In this document: positions 43,330-54,989 of the stretch, piece after piece | Layout of the letters: each line of letters opens with the position of its first letter | Position numbering within the stretch: position 1 is the first letter of the stretch | Origin: Rehmannia glutinosa | Lineage: Eukaryota > Streptophyta > Magnoliopsida > Lamiales > Orobanchaceae | NCBI GenBank assembly: GCA_016081115.2 | Contig: JABTTQ020001794.1 | Coordinates: forward strand, 62,001-126,000 | Direction: 5' to 3' | DNA length: 64,000 bases | Notes under the pieces: generated by a model | Databases searched by the model: none | Told to the model about the DNA's origin: nothing | What the model saw: the letters and a program-made list of their open reading frames with translations, nothing else | Position numbers and translations under genes: made by a program

Positions 43330-46300
43330 CTCAATTAACCCTAGCTCATTCTTAAGCTCTTCAAATCTTGATTCACATAGAGGCTTAGTGAATATGTCAC
43401 CGGTGATTATCGGTTGAGATATATTCCAATGTGATGTCTTTCTTTTCAACATGATCTCTTATAAAATGATATCGACATCAATGTGCTTTGTTCTTGAATG
43501 CAACACAGATTCTCGAGTGATTGCTATAGCACTAGTGTTATCACATAATTGGAATATCTTTTTCTTCAATCTCATAAACTCTCATTTCTTTGTCTCATCC
43601 ATAAGACATGGGCAAAACAACCGCGCCGCATGACTATGTACTTTGCTTTGTGGATGTGGCTATTGAGTTTTGCTTCTTGCTAAACTAGGATACCAATCTA
43701 TTTCCAAGCATTTGACATGTACGAGTAACCAATAAGCTTGAATCCACCTTACTTTGGATACCATAAGCCAAGTTCCTGGAATCCTTCAAATACCTTAAGA
43801 TTCTTTTAGTTAAGTCATGTGGCTCTCATTTGGTGTAGATTGAAATCTTGCACATACACCTATTGCAAAGGTGATGTCCGGCCTCCTTGTTTTTAAGTAG
43901 AGCAATGATCCAATAAGTGCTCTATATCTGGTTTGATCTACAGCATTTCCATCTGCATCCATGTCCATCTTAACTGATGTGTTCATTGGAATTTTCACAG
44001 AAGACTTCTCTTCCATACCAAATTTCTTCATTAAATCTCTGTTGTATTTTGTTTGGCTTATGAAGGTTCCATCCTTCAATTGCTTGACTTAAAGTCCTAG
44101 GAAGAAAGTCAGCTCTCCCATCATGCTCATCTCAAATTTACCTTGCATGAGGTTTGAGAACTTATCACACAGCTCTTTATTTGTGGATCCAAAAATGATA
44201 TCATCCATATATATTTGAACAAGCAAAAGTATACCCTCTCCATCCGGAATTTTGAAGAGTGTTTTATCCACTTTGCCTTTGGTGAATCCATTGTCGATTA
44301 GAAATTGAGACAATGTATCATACCATGCTCTTGATGCTTGTTTCGATCCATATAAGGCTTTTCGGAGCTTGTATACCTTATCTCCAATAGTTTTTGCTCA
44401 AAACCGGAGGTTGTTCAACATAGACTTCTTCCTTTAACAGTCCATTTAGAAATACACTATTCATATCCATTTGATACACAAAGTGAAGTTCTTATGTGCA
44501 GCATAGGCAAGAAACATCCCTATTGCTTCCAATCTTGCAACATGAGCAAAGGTTTCATCAAAATCTATACCCTCTTCTTGGCAATATCCTTTTGCTACCA
44601 GTTTTGCTTTGTTTTTCTTACCACAGATCCTTCCTCATTCATCTTGTTCCGAAAACCCATTTTGTGTCAATAATATTTTGATGGGTTGGCCTCTGCACCA
44701 ATTCCCATATCTTGTTCCTTTCAAACTGATTGACTTTTCTTGCATGGCTTGAATCCAATGTGTATCCTCCATTGCTTGAGATACATCTTTAGGCCCTATC
44801 TCGAGAAATAAAACAAGGGAACATTGCTTCATGATGTGCTCGGATCGGGTACTTTTGCCATCTCGACATCTCCGATAACTAACTCGGCGGATGGTCTCTA
44901 AGCCATCTCACATCAGGTTGGAGCAAGTCTGCTGGATTCAGCCGTCTCGCGACTAAGTAGTCTTGAACATCTCTTTCATCTTCATTCATTTGTAGACTTT
45001 CTATTTTGTCTTTGAGATTCACTATTTCATTTTCATCGGGTTGATTGCTCTTATTTCGGCTTTAACATAAGGACTCTTTCGCATAGTTGGTGATTCAACT
45101 TAGCTAACTCTTCAATATCTTCTCCACTCACATTATGTTCATCAAAAACCGCATGTATAGAATCTTTCGTGACCATAGTCCTCTTGTTCAAGACCTCTAT
45201 AGGCTTTGCTCTCGGTGAGTATCCCAAAAAGATACCTTCATCAGCTTTAGCATCAAAAGCCTTCAAATTATTTTTTGCCATTATTATGGATGAAACATTC
45301 GCATCCAAATATCCTGAAGTACCCAACATTTGGCTTTCTCCTGTCCAAATCTCATATGGAGTCTTGGTTAATTGCATGTTGATCATGCATCTATTTTGAG
45401 TATAGCATGTTGTGTTAATGGCTTCCCCCAAAATCTCATAGGCAATCCAACTTGACTAACATGGTCCTTGCGAGCTTCCTTGAGAGTTATGTTCCTTCTT
45501 TTAGTTACTTTATTCTGTGTGGAGTTCTTGCTTTGGATAACTCATGAGCAATGCCATTTTCAACACAATATTGAGTGATTATCCCATTCACAAACTCAAT
45601 TCCTCTATCAGTCCTTATCTTTATAATGATTTGGCTCTTTTCATTTTGAACTCTTTTCATCATTTGAGGTAACTTCGCAAAGTTTCTTTGTTTTTGCACA
45701 TGAAGATTGTCCATGTATATATTGAATAATCATCTACCACCACTAAGGTGTATATATTTCCACTTATGCTGGCTGGTCAACTGGACCAAATAGATCCATA
45801 TGCAAATGAGATGTAATATCCTTGTTGAAGAAGGACTTGGCTTATCCTTAAATGAAGATTTTATTTGCTTTCCCATCTGGCATGCATCACATACACTTTC
45901 CTTCTTGTACATTGAGTCTGGCAATCCTTCCACAAGATGACTCCTTGCAAGTTTGTTGATTGTCTTGAAGTTCAGATGACTCGACTTCTTGTGCCACAAC
46001 CAACTTGATTCGATTTGTGCTCTTCGCTAGTAGACAAGTCTTGGTGTAGTAGTAGACCAATCTACCACATACATATTCTTCTCTCTTGATCCTTGCAAAG
46101 ACTATTTGGTTTGATTCAAGACATCTTTGATCGGCACACTCCCATATTGAATCCAACATTGTAGCCCTTGTCACATAGTTGGTGATGATTAACGAGGTTG
46201 AAGTTGAGGCCTTCAACATAAGCAACATCTGTGATTTCAATACATTCTTCTTGATACATCATGTACCTTTGATTTCCCCTGAAGCTTCATTTCATCCAAA

Positions 46301-46440
46301 TATGACTTTTGCACTTCTAATCTCCTTGAATCTTGACAAAATTTTCTTGTTTCTGTCATATGTCCGGGAATGACCACTATCCATGTACCAGGTTCCTTGG
46401 TACTCACCTCATTCCTTGAACCCGCAATCAAGGAAATTAG
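43330..46440 (-). pseudogene. S1 pol: protease, integrase, RT, RNase H, broken
   Basis: In minus-strand order: protease motif GTWYMDSGH (about 46370-46400) with the catalytic DSG; pre-integrase zinc finger (45730-45999) with WHKKSSHLNFKTINKLARSH and CDACQMGKQIKSSF; integrase core (45505-45714) with IRTDRGIEFVNG; integrase C-terminal part (45051-45431) with TPYEIWTGESQ and FLGYSPRAK; RT N-terminus (44635-44832) with DVSQAMEDTHWIQAMQEK; RT core (44089-44313) with the catalytic box QIYMDDIIFGSTN intact; RT end (43810-44079) with RALIGSLLYL and RRPDITFAIGVCARFQ; and RNase H (43330-43800) with a CDNTSA-type block, SRTKHID and DIFTKPL. Frameshifts between blocks prevent translation as one protein. 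Confidence 0.85.
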
Positions 46441-48753
46441 TTTTTAGGTACCCATACTTGCCTGGATCACGAGGGGTTAGTCTATAAGATGATCCAACCA
46501 ACCTATAGCCAAAGGACTTGACTCTAAGAGGTTTCCATCTATTAGTGCCATAATCATAGTGCGTGATTAGCAAATTGCTTGGGGTTTTAGGTTTATACAA
46601 CTGTCTCTTTTGTCTCGTATGCATGTGTGTGTGTTTTAACAATTACTTTCTTGGGATAGTTGTGATGTTTCGAGTGTAGTGCCGGAGTGCATATGTGTGC
46701 CGATAATAGCTCTTTTCCCTTTGGAATGACCTTTGTTGAGGTTTAGGTCTTTGTCATTTAAAGGCTTGTATTTCATTGGTCTTTGTTGATATTTCACATT
46801 GTTCCAATCAACTTGGTTTGGATAGTTTCTACCATTCCCATCATATGTAACTTTGATGAAATTTTGGGGGTTTTTGGTAGCCCTGTTTGCTTTTCGCAGA
46901 GTATTTTCTATTTGGAGTTTCTTTGAGGAACTCGTTGGATTTCTTCTCGGTTGTCCTCTCAAAGATACTCAACTGGTTGTTTTTTTCCTTTATATCCAAA
47001 GTCAGTTTGTTTGTTATTGTGCTTAGGAGTGAATGTGGGTGCAACATTTGGTATTTGGATTTTTAAGATACTTAATTGCTTCAAGATCCTTTTTCCAAAA
47101 TCACTCTTGGAGTTTGAATGTGCATAAAGGAATTAAATCCACATGCATGTCTTACCTCCACATTCTTTTTGACTCATGATAAGATCATCCAATAATTTGG
47201 ATGCCTTTCTAAATGAGGCAATCACATTTTTGAGAACTTTTTACTCTTTCCTATAGCGGCTATCTCTTCCATCATCCTTGACTTTGTGTTCTCAACATCT
47301 ATGTGACTTAGAGTACTCAACTCCTTAGTCATTTGTGAGTTTTGGCTTTTGAGTTGGCTGTTTTCCTCATTTAGAAGTGTGTGAGGATTTTATGTGCTCA
47401 AAATCTTTCATCATTTTCCTAATGAATCATAAAGATCGAGTGGGTGATGAAGTGTGTGTATCAGCGATTACTATCACTTGAACGAATGAGATGAGTTAGA
47501 GTGTATGTCATCTTCTTGGTGCGGTTGATCATGTTCTTTAGCCATAAGGTAGATCATGGCCTCTTCTTCGAGTCACTTGAGTAGTCGACTTCACTACTCT
47601 CTCGAGTCCGCTTTCTTTAGACTTGGTTGTCTCGGAGTCTCGGCGACCAACATGGCTTTCTTCTTTTTCCCGCCTTCTTTCTCTCAAGACTTTTCTTTCT
47701 TCTTCATTCCTATATTTGTTGGTGGTAGATAGGAACAATCGGCTGGAAAATGTCCTGGTTGTCTAGGTTCAACACGAGGTTCTCGGCTCTTTGATTAGCT
47801 CTTTTCTGTTCTTGGATTATCGGCTCTACGATATTCAACCCTTTGATGCTCGGCTCTGCAGGGTGGCCTATCTTTTCTTGACTTAGAGGGAGTTGAATGT
47901 CTCCTGGAGGTTTCACCCTTATTTCTTTTATAGTTCTTATTAAAGAACTTGTTGAATCTTTTAACCATCGGGGCAATTTCCCCCTGGTCTATGGCTTCCT
48001 TAGGTTCAACTCTCTTTTCATCCTTGGCTATCGGTCACGGTCTTGTCTTGGGTACAATTGTCTCCTCTTGCTCTTTTCTTCTCGGCTCAAACTCATAGGC
48101 TTTGAGGTCCGAGAATAGCTCATAGTTAGATGTTCTTGAGAGGTCCATTGAATGTCTCAGGGCCATAGTCTTCATTTCCCATTTAGCTGGGAGGCTTCTT
48201 AGGATCTTCATACACATTTACTTTTGTGTATACTCCTTCCCAAGAGCTGAAAGCTCATTTGTGATTTCAGTGAATATGGAATCCAGCTGATCCATGGTTT
48301 CACTGCCAAGCATTTTGAAATTTTCAAATTTTTGAAAAGCAATAGACAATTTATTTTCTTTAATTTGTTACGATCCTTCACAAATTAAAGTTAGTTTATT
48401 CAGATTTCTTTTGCAGATTTGCAAGATTTGACTTTGTTGAACATTGTTTTGTCCAAAGTCTTCTAAAGTATGTCCTTGGCCATATTGTCCAAGTTGTATC
48501 TCTTCCTATCTTCATTTGTCCATTAAGTCCTTGGTTTTTCAACGACGGCTGGTCTTGCTTCAGCAGCAGCGTCTTCTCCTTCAGCTGCAGCTGTTCTTCT
48601 TCTGATCGTGTTCACTTTTAATATTTGCGAGCCCATCTTCTATCACAAGCCACATTTCATCGTGTAGAGCGGATAGATGAGCACGCATACGAATTTTCAA
48701 TCATCAAATTCTTCAATAGTGAACGTAGAAATGCGTGTCAAATTTGCTTCCAT
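46441..48753 (-). pseudogene. S1 gag, broken
   Basis: The likely start codon is at 48753, following a short leader after the primer site: MEANLTRISTFTIEEFDD, then, after a frameshift, KIRMRAHLSALHDEMWLVIE, the N-terminal signature of Sirevirus gag. Further blocks: ILRSLPAKWEMKTMALRHSM and LFSDLKAYEFE (48035-48217); a damaged zinc knuckle QPGHFPADCSY near 47735-47775; a charged helical stretch with YRNEEERKVLRERRREKEE (47538-47730); and a Lys/Asn/Pro-rich tail up to the protease. A GVGFNS/STPRVILEK-type spacer block, seen also in S2, lies near 47080-47130. Confidence 0.75.
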
Positions 48754-48860
48754 TATAATAACTTTGCAAAACAAATGAATGATTTGAAAATGCAAGTTTA
48801 AATCCTTTTGAAAAGATAAAGATCGGTTCGGTAACCGGTGCGGAAGGCTCAATGAACCAA

Positions 48861-48875
48861 CCGCTCACGATACCA
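48861..48875 (-). other. S1 primer-binding site
   Basis: The minus strand reads TGGTATCGTGAGCGG two bases after the 5' LTR; it resembles the initiator Met-tRNA site TGGTATCAGAGC with an altered middle. Confidence 0.75.
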
Positions 48876-48877
48876 CT

Positions 48878-50390
48878 TGTAGGTCCCAAGGGTGTGAGTA
48901 AGGTTTGAAGTGAGGGGTTGAATAAACCTTACCAACTTTTCGATTTTAGTCCTTTTAAAATTATATGAGTTAACTCAAACAGTATGTTCTTGAGGGACAA
49001 CTAAGTTGGTTATTCATTTGAGTTAGCTACTCAAGGACTCGATAGAGTTGTTGGTAGAATAACTCGTTGTTTAACCTTAACTTTAACTATTTGTATTGGT
49101 TTTATCGTGAGAAGGCTTAACACCCTTGATTTGTTTTATGTTTATTTTAACACTTGATTCTTTAGCGAGTTGGTTATTAATTAGTTGGATAGCAAATGTG
49201 AGTTTTATCGGCAAATATGATGTAATTATGCGAGAAATATAAATGTCTTTGAAAAATAAATGACGATAATTTTTATAGAGGTTCGAAGATGGGGTAATTC
49301 TTTTAATCCTCTCTTCTCCAACTCCTGGAGGAATCCACTAAGTAAGATCGATTCGGGTGAACAATCTAGAGATAGCCTTGGTCACACAGTGGCTTCTCTT
49401 GCGACTCGCCTTTCTTCTTCATGGGGCGTTGCCTTGCTACTTGACTCACTTCTCCGACTCTTGGATTTGATCACGAAGGCCTCCAATCACTTGATCTTGG
49501 TCCGGCCTTGAACCTTCCTACAATCCTCCTTGGAAAGTAGAACCCTTTTGATTCTTCAAAAGTTTCCTCTTCAATGATTTGAAGTTGTCTTTCTTTCACG
49601 ACTGTGTTGGATCGATTTTCTTCGAGTTTTAGGCTTGAGGATTTGCTTGAATATACTTGAGAATATTTGCGGGTTAATTGCTTGAATATTGCTTGTTTGT
49701 TCGTGGTTCGGGTAACCTTTTCTCAATGAGTTTCCTCAGCTTTTTTATAGTGAACTTTTGAAATTTTGCCCGTTGAAGAGATATGCTAATTCAAAAGTCA
49801 CTTGGTTTGTTGGATTCTCTTGTTGCGAGTCCTTGATGTTGACATTTCCTTGTATTTAATATCTTACGGCATTGTAGGGTATCTTACACTTGGTGCGAGA
49901 CTTCCCATTGGTTTGTTACTTTTGCACACAATGGAACTAACACTTTATCTCGACAACTTTAACATGTTACCATTCTCGAGTAACATTATTGATTTTCATC
50001 GACGGGTCTCGTTCAATTGTCTTGACTTGACTACGATATTTTATTCCTCGGTGATTAGAGTTAGCTTCCAATCTTTAGATGACTCATACATTACTTCAAC
50101 TTGAGACTTGGCTTGTTGAGTTGACTTGGTGACTATTCACACAAATTGTTCCACAAAGCGATACACCTTCAATCGAGTTCTTGACTTTCCTTCTTTGCCA
50201 TACATAGCATTTGTCAAATGAGTCTTCACTTGATCCTCGATTGACTTCTTGTATTTCTAGGCATAGCCGACTTGACTCGGCTTTTTGTCCTATCTATTAC
50301 AATACATATTACAAGGAAAATGGGGTGCCAACTTTCTAATCTAAGTTTAACATGGCATCGATCAAAATCTATAAAATAAATTTCCTAACA
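48878..50390 (-). repeat. S1 5' LTR
   Basis: 1513 bp, plus strand TGTAGGTCCCAAGGG to TTTCCTAACA. The TATA-like box (minus strand CTATAAAAAAG) is at 49740-49750. TTGAC/TGACT words are dense at about 50030-50280, as in S3. Confidence 0.9.
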
Positions 50391-50605
50391 AGGGCCCCAT
50401 AGCCAAACAATCCACATGAAGACCCACATATAAATACCCACGATCATTATTATTGAAATGTATGAAATTCACTACGCACTTAGCTCCTCTCAAGTTCTTT
50501 GGATTATTTTTGCTTGTTTCTAAAACTAATTTGAACGTCGGAGGGACTTCACGGGTCAAACCCTGGCACCTCAAATAAATTTTTCGCGGTGGTGACCCAC
50601 TAAAA
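50391..50605. other. Short unrelated segment between S1 and S2
   Basis: 215 bp that match none of the LTRs or internal regions in the window. It may be original target DNA or filler at a recombination junction. No gene is recognisable. Confidence 0.5.
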
Positions 50606-51305
50606 GCTTGAATATTGCTTGCTTTGTGGTTCGTAACCTCGTCTCAATAACTTCCTCAACCTTTTATAGTCTTTGTTAAAATTTTGCTCGTTGAAGAGAT
50701 AGACTAATTTCAAATGTCATTTTTGTGGTTGTCGGCTTGTCTTGTCTTGGTCTGCGATCCTTGATATAGACTTTTTCTCGTATTCATGACACACCGACTT
50801 TGCAAGTGTCGACACAAGATGCAATGCTTCCTATTGGTTCATTCTTTTGCACAATTTCGGGAAAAGCACTTTTAAACCTGACAACTTTACATGTTACTAT
50901 ATCGAGTAACATTTGTGACTTTATTCCAACGGATCTAGGTCATTTGTCTTCACTTGACCGTTGTCTTTACCCGAGGTGACCGTAGTCCGCTTTAATCATG
51001 GGATTGACTCAACTATCACTCAACCGGACATGGCTATTTTAAGTTATTTGTGACACTTCTTACAATTGTTCCCGGTGACTCTTCTTCGATCGAGTCCTTG
51101 TCTTCCTTCATGACATTACTGGTGACATACATCAAAGTCTTCTCACAAATCCGTGATTGACTTCTTGTAATCTTGACATAGCCTGACTTGACTCGGCTCT
51201 TGACCATATCTTTTACAATGTAAATTACAAAGAAAATGGGGTGCCAACTTCCTAGTTTAAGTTTTTTACGGTATCATCAAAATCTAACAAATAAATTTCC
51301 TAACA
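50606..51305 (-). repeat. S2 3' LTR, partial
   Basis: It corresponds to S3 LTR positions from about 14052 to 14762, starting GCTTGAATATTGCTTG and ending TTTCCTAACA. About 830 bp at the other end of the LTR are missing. The TATA region CTTTTATAGTC is present near 50660. Confidence 0.85.
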
Positions 51306-51322
51306 TTTTCCTCTTTTTGATG
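51306..51322 (-). other. S2 polypurine tract
   Basis: The minus strand reads TCAAAAAGAGGAAAAT before the LTR; it is less G-rich than in S3. Confidence 0.65.
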
Positions 51323-51588
51323 ATGCCAAAACTTAAATTAAATAAAGAAAAGAAAACTACAGACAATTTTGTAACAAAGAATGTATTCTTTGAATGAATC
51401 ATTTTATTGATCATAGCATTCTTGTCCTTTACACAATTTGTTTGCATCAAGTATCGAGCTATATAATTATACATGTCAATACAAAAATCTAAGCTAAGAT
51501 ACATACGAGTTAAAATTACAAGAAAATTCACCGAGCTTGCTATAGAAGACTTACACAAATGTACATACAACAAAATACATGAAGGGGT

Positions 51589-54500
51589 TTGCAACAACAC
51601 TTCAACGCCTTTGTTGCTTCCTTCATGTCTCTTGTTCACTCTTCTTTTGTCAAGATTAGCTCTCTTCCTCTTTCTTTCCTATTCTTTCTCTTTCCTCTTT
51701 TCATAGTCCTGTTTGGCGGCAGGATCATCCCTTTGCTTCCTCTCGAGCCATTCTCTTGTTTGCCTCTCATTTTATTCTTCTTGCTCTTCTTTGCCTCAAC
51801 ATTCTTTCGTTGAACTTTGAGATTTTCAAGGTGGTCATATGCAGCCCAATAAATTAGACCCTTCTTCTCTGGATATACGCACGACATGTCTTTCGGCTTT
51901 GGTCGAGGTTGAGAACCCCTTCCTCCACTATGTCCTCCCCTTCGTAACTCGACTCTTCCACCTCGGGAGTATATCTTTGACGGAGTCTTCTGTTTTTTCG
52001 GTGAGTGGATTTGGAAGTTTCTTTTAGACTTCTTTGCACACGCCCAATTATCTCTCCCAGTACAAATCCAGGCTTGCGGCAGAGTCATTCCATGAAAATA
52101 ACCTTCGATTCGAGTCTTGAACTCCTCCATGGATCAGGCTCGGATCCATCATCGGCATTGTAAGCTCTCTTGGGGTTGAATCGCAGCGTAGTCCTTTCCG
52201 GTTGGAGGACCACCATTTTGCTTCCTTATCTCTTGAACGCGTGCTTCTTCTTTTTCTCCTAACTTCTCAAATTCAACTTCAATGACCTTTCTTTTATACG
52301 CCATTGCCACTACGACTTTCTCGATAGGGAGTATCACGGGTAGCTTGCGAGAATGGAGGGAGTGACTTCACCCTTGTTGTGGGGTTTTAGCGTTCATCAT
52401 TTTCGAAGGAAGATTTTGGAACTTTCTTCCCCTTGACTTTGTCACCTTCTTTTTCATCGCTTCTTTCTTCAATTCCTTAAGGGACTACTCTTCCAACTTT
52501 TTGGCATCATTACCAAAGGAGAGAGGTATCCCAGGAAACATTCACGAGGATAAAGTCCGATCGGTACATTCGTCGAGTTGTGTTTTAGTCTCTTTGCATC
52601 ATAGGCCTTTCGAAATTCGAGCGAGTGGCCTTAGACTCGGATGTTACTATCTTCACTTTGGCCATTAGAAGATTGAATTTCTCATTCATATTGTTCTTGA
52701 GTCGGCAATTTCATTCTGTGGAAATGTTGCGGCAACTCCATACCCGACTTATGGGACCTTTGTTCAATCCTCGCATTATACACTTTCATCTGTTGTTGGT
52801 ACATTGAATTATCCGCACTCCACAATAACATTTTTGCAAATAAGGCCTTGAAGTGGCGGACTTGCTCGAGATCTCATAGTTATCATTCGTGACCCATTCC
52901 CTATTGCGCACTACAATCCCTCTCAAATTAATTGTGAGCGTGGCATCATGATTGTCTAGTCGGAGGTCCAAAGATGATTGATGGCATTCCATCTTCTCAA
53001 TTTCCTCACGAGATAGTCTTGAAAGCTTTGCGAATTCAGTGCAGGATGTTGACTCATTGTTGGCCATCCCGCATCAAAATCAAAGTCCATGGGAACAATC
53101 GTACTGAGGGGATGGTGGCTCTTCTCGCTTTGTATATTTCCTTAATTCTCTCCGGGTGATTCAGCTTGTAATTCTAGCAATTCAACGGTGAACAAAAATT
53201 CTTCCTCAAAAACATCATCTCGAACAAATGGGATCTCCAACTCTTTTGCTTGTGGAGCATTCCCTTGTTCTTGATAAGTAGATGCAGCTCTTTGTGCCTC
53301 AATTTGTGGCAACTTCATCGGAGTGGTCACGGTTGTGGGAGCTTGTGACGTAGTTGTAGGACTTGTTAGTGTTGTAGTTGTGGGAGCCTGCGCTTGAGAT
53401 GACTCAATTTATCTTTGTGACAATTGTGATGGTTTGCCAAGCGTGAGCCTCATCTGTCAGTAACAACTTCCTCGGTCTTAGTGTGTTTTGCCAATTGAGT
53501 AACCTTGTCCTCAATTGTATCATCAGCCTCATCGGAGGATGATGAGACTGTGGTGTTAGCTCATCATCGAAATTGAATCTCATAGGAGCCATCTTCTCAC
53601 GACTTGGTTTGTGAGATTGTAACATCTTCAATGGGTCCACTATAGGATTTTCATGTTGGGTGGACTCAACTTCATCCTCTCGACTCCAAAAATGATGTAT
53701 CAACGTTGTCTTGGGAGTCATGAAGGGCACCAAATACCTCTTCCATGCCTGCTCCTTCAAATTGAGGGATGTTCTTATTTCCATCATCTTTGCTAAGGGA
53801 AGTCTCAATCTCCCTTTGGCCTTTAATACCCCAACAGTCTCAATTGTTGCGGGGCCTTCTACAATCCCTTTGTGATCTCAATTGTCTTAGGGTCTTCTAC
53901 TCTCCCTTCGACAGGACTCATTTGTCTTAGGGTCTTAGACGATAGCATCCATAGGAGTCTCAACTCCTTGGATTGCACTTTCGAGCCCAAAGTGTTAACT
54001 CTGGGGCTTCACCATCCTTTTCCTCATTGCGGCGAGCAACATCGACCTTCAAAAGTAGTAGACATTTTTAGTGAGACAGGACTCAACTATTTGAGCGTCG
54101 TTAATGTCACTTTTATGTTCTTTGATTTCTTTACCTTCGCCTCCTAAGCGCAATTGTGTGTCTCCCACGACAACCTCCAACCAAGTTGTGGTGGAGAGAG
54201 TTTCCCTCTCGGCTAACACGCCTTATTCAAGCTGTCTGTTGTTTGCATACTTCTTTGTCAATTGTCTTCTTCTGGTGGGAACCAGTTGAATCTTAGGTTC
54301 CTCCACCTCGTCGAGGCTTGTCAAACGTGAAAGCCTTTGGACTTTAGAGGCAACTGCATTTTTGACTTGGCAGTCCTCTTCTTCTTTACGATAGGTGAAG
54401 GAATTTGAGGTTCTTCCTATCTCATTTGCACGGACAGGAGTCTTGGCTGCACGGGCGGATGACTTGGCTGCAGGCGGGTGGCTGTGTGGGCAAGAGCTTT

Positions 54501-54765
54501 GGACTTTCTTTGCGGGAGCGGTGCTTTCTTTTTCTTGGGCTGGGGGCATGGGCGGGGCTTAGATACCGCAACTCTCTTCTTGGTTGGAGGAGTCTCGGTT
54601 GTGTCTTCGAGGATCAACTGGTTCCCCTTCACTAGTATCAGCCCTTCTAGCATGAGCCTTCTTTTGGGCTGCTTTGAGAGGTTCTCTTTGAACTTCTTTT
54701 TTGTTGACATGGAAGGGCTTGCCATGGCGTAACGCAATACCCTTCACCTCCATTAGATGGCCAAT
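51589..54765 (-). pseudogene. S2 extra ORF, N-terminal domain deleted
   Basis: The blocks of the S1 extra ORF recur in order: a basic segment with KKKAPLPQRKSKALAH and NQLILEDTTETPP (54417-54737); linker blocks (53142-54060); a helical block (52640-53067) with LSREEIEKMECHQSS and NNMNEKFNLLMA; the EFKTRIEGYFHGMTLPQAW block (52060-52130); the VYPEKKGLIYWAAYDHLENL block with GGRGSQPRPKPKDM (51840-51960); and a basic tail (51640-51800). The globular N-terminal domain present in S1 at 42140-43035 is absent: the basic segment joins promoter-distal pol-spacer sequence directly at about 54765. Numerous frameshifts occur. Confidence 0.7.
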
Positions 54766-54989
54766 TACCGGTTTTGTCTGTCATAATTACGCTAACATCA
54801 TCCTTAAAAACATTCTCGCTCAATTAAAACGCATTGCATTTTTGTCACTTAGCTCATCAATGATTCACTTATATCCAAAGTGACTCAACCCCGCTTCTCT
54901 CTACTTATGAAGTAACTTCATTTGTCAGCTAACTCGTCTGACTAACTTCTTGATAAAAATTTGTTTCACTTGGTTGAAATGTGAAACTT

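Larger units (their letters stand above)
36323..50390 (-). mobile_element. Sirevirus-type copia element S1 (14.07 kb), near full length
   Basis: On the minus strand: 5' LTR (48878-50390), primer site, gag (with zinc knuckle), protease, integrase, RT, RNase H, a long extra ORF (38190-42779), polypurine tract and 3' LTR (36323-37846). Gene order with integrase before RT marks Ty1/copia; the large size and the extra ORF downstream of pol mark the Sirevirus (SIRE1/Maximus) lineage. The flanks AAATT and AGGGC do not match, so no target duplication is seen. All genes carry frameshifts. Confidence 0.85.

Noticed and set aside
51589..51813. Apparent membrane proteins on the plus strand in S2
   Set aside because: Same cause: antisense of the basic tail of the S2 extra ORF.
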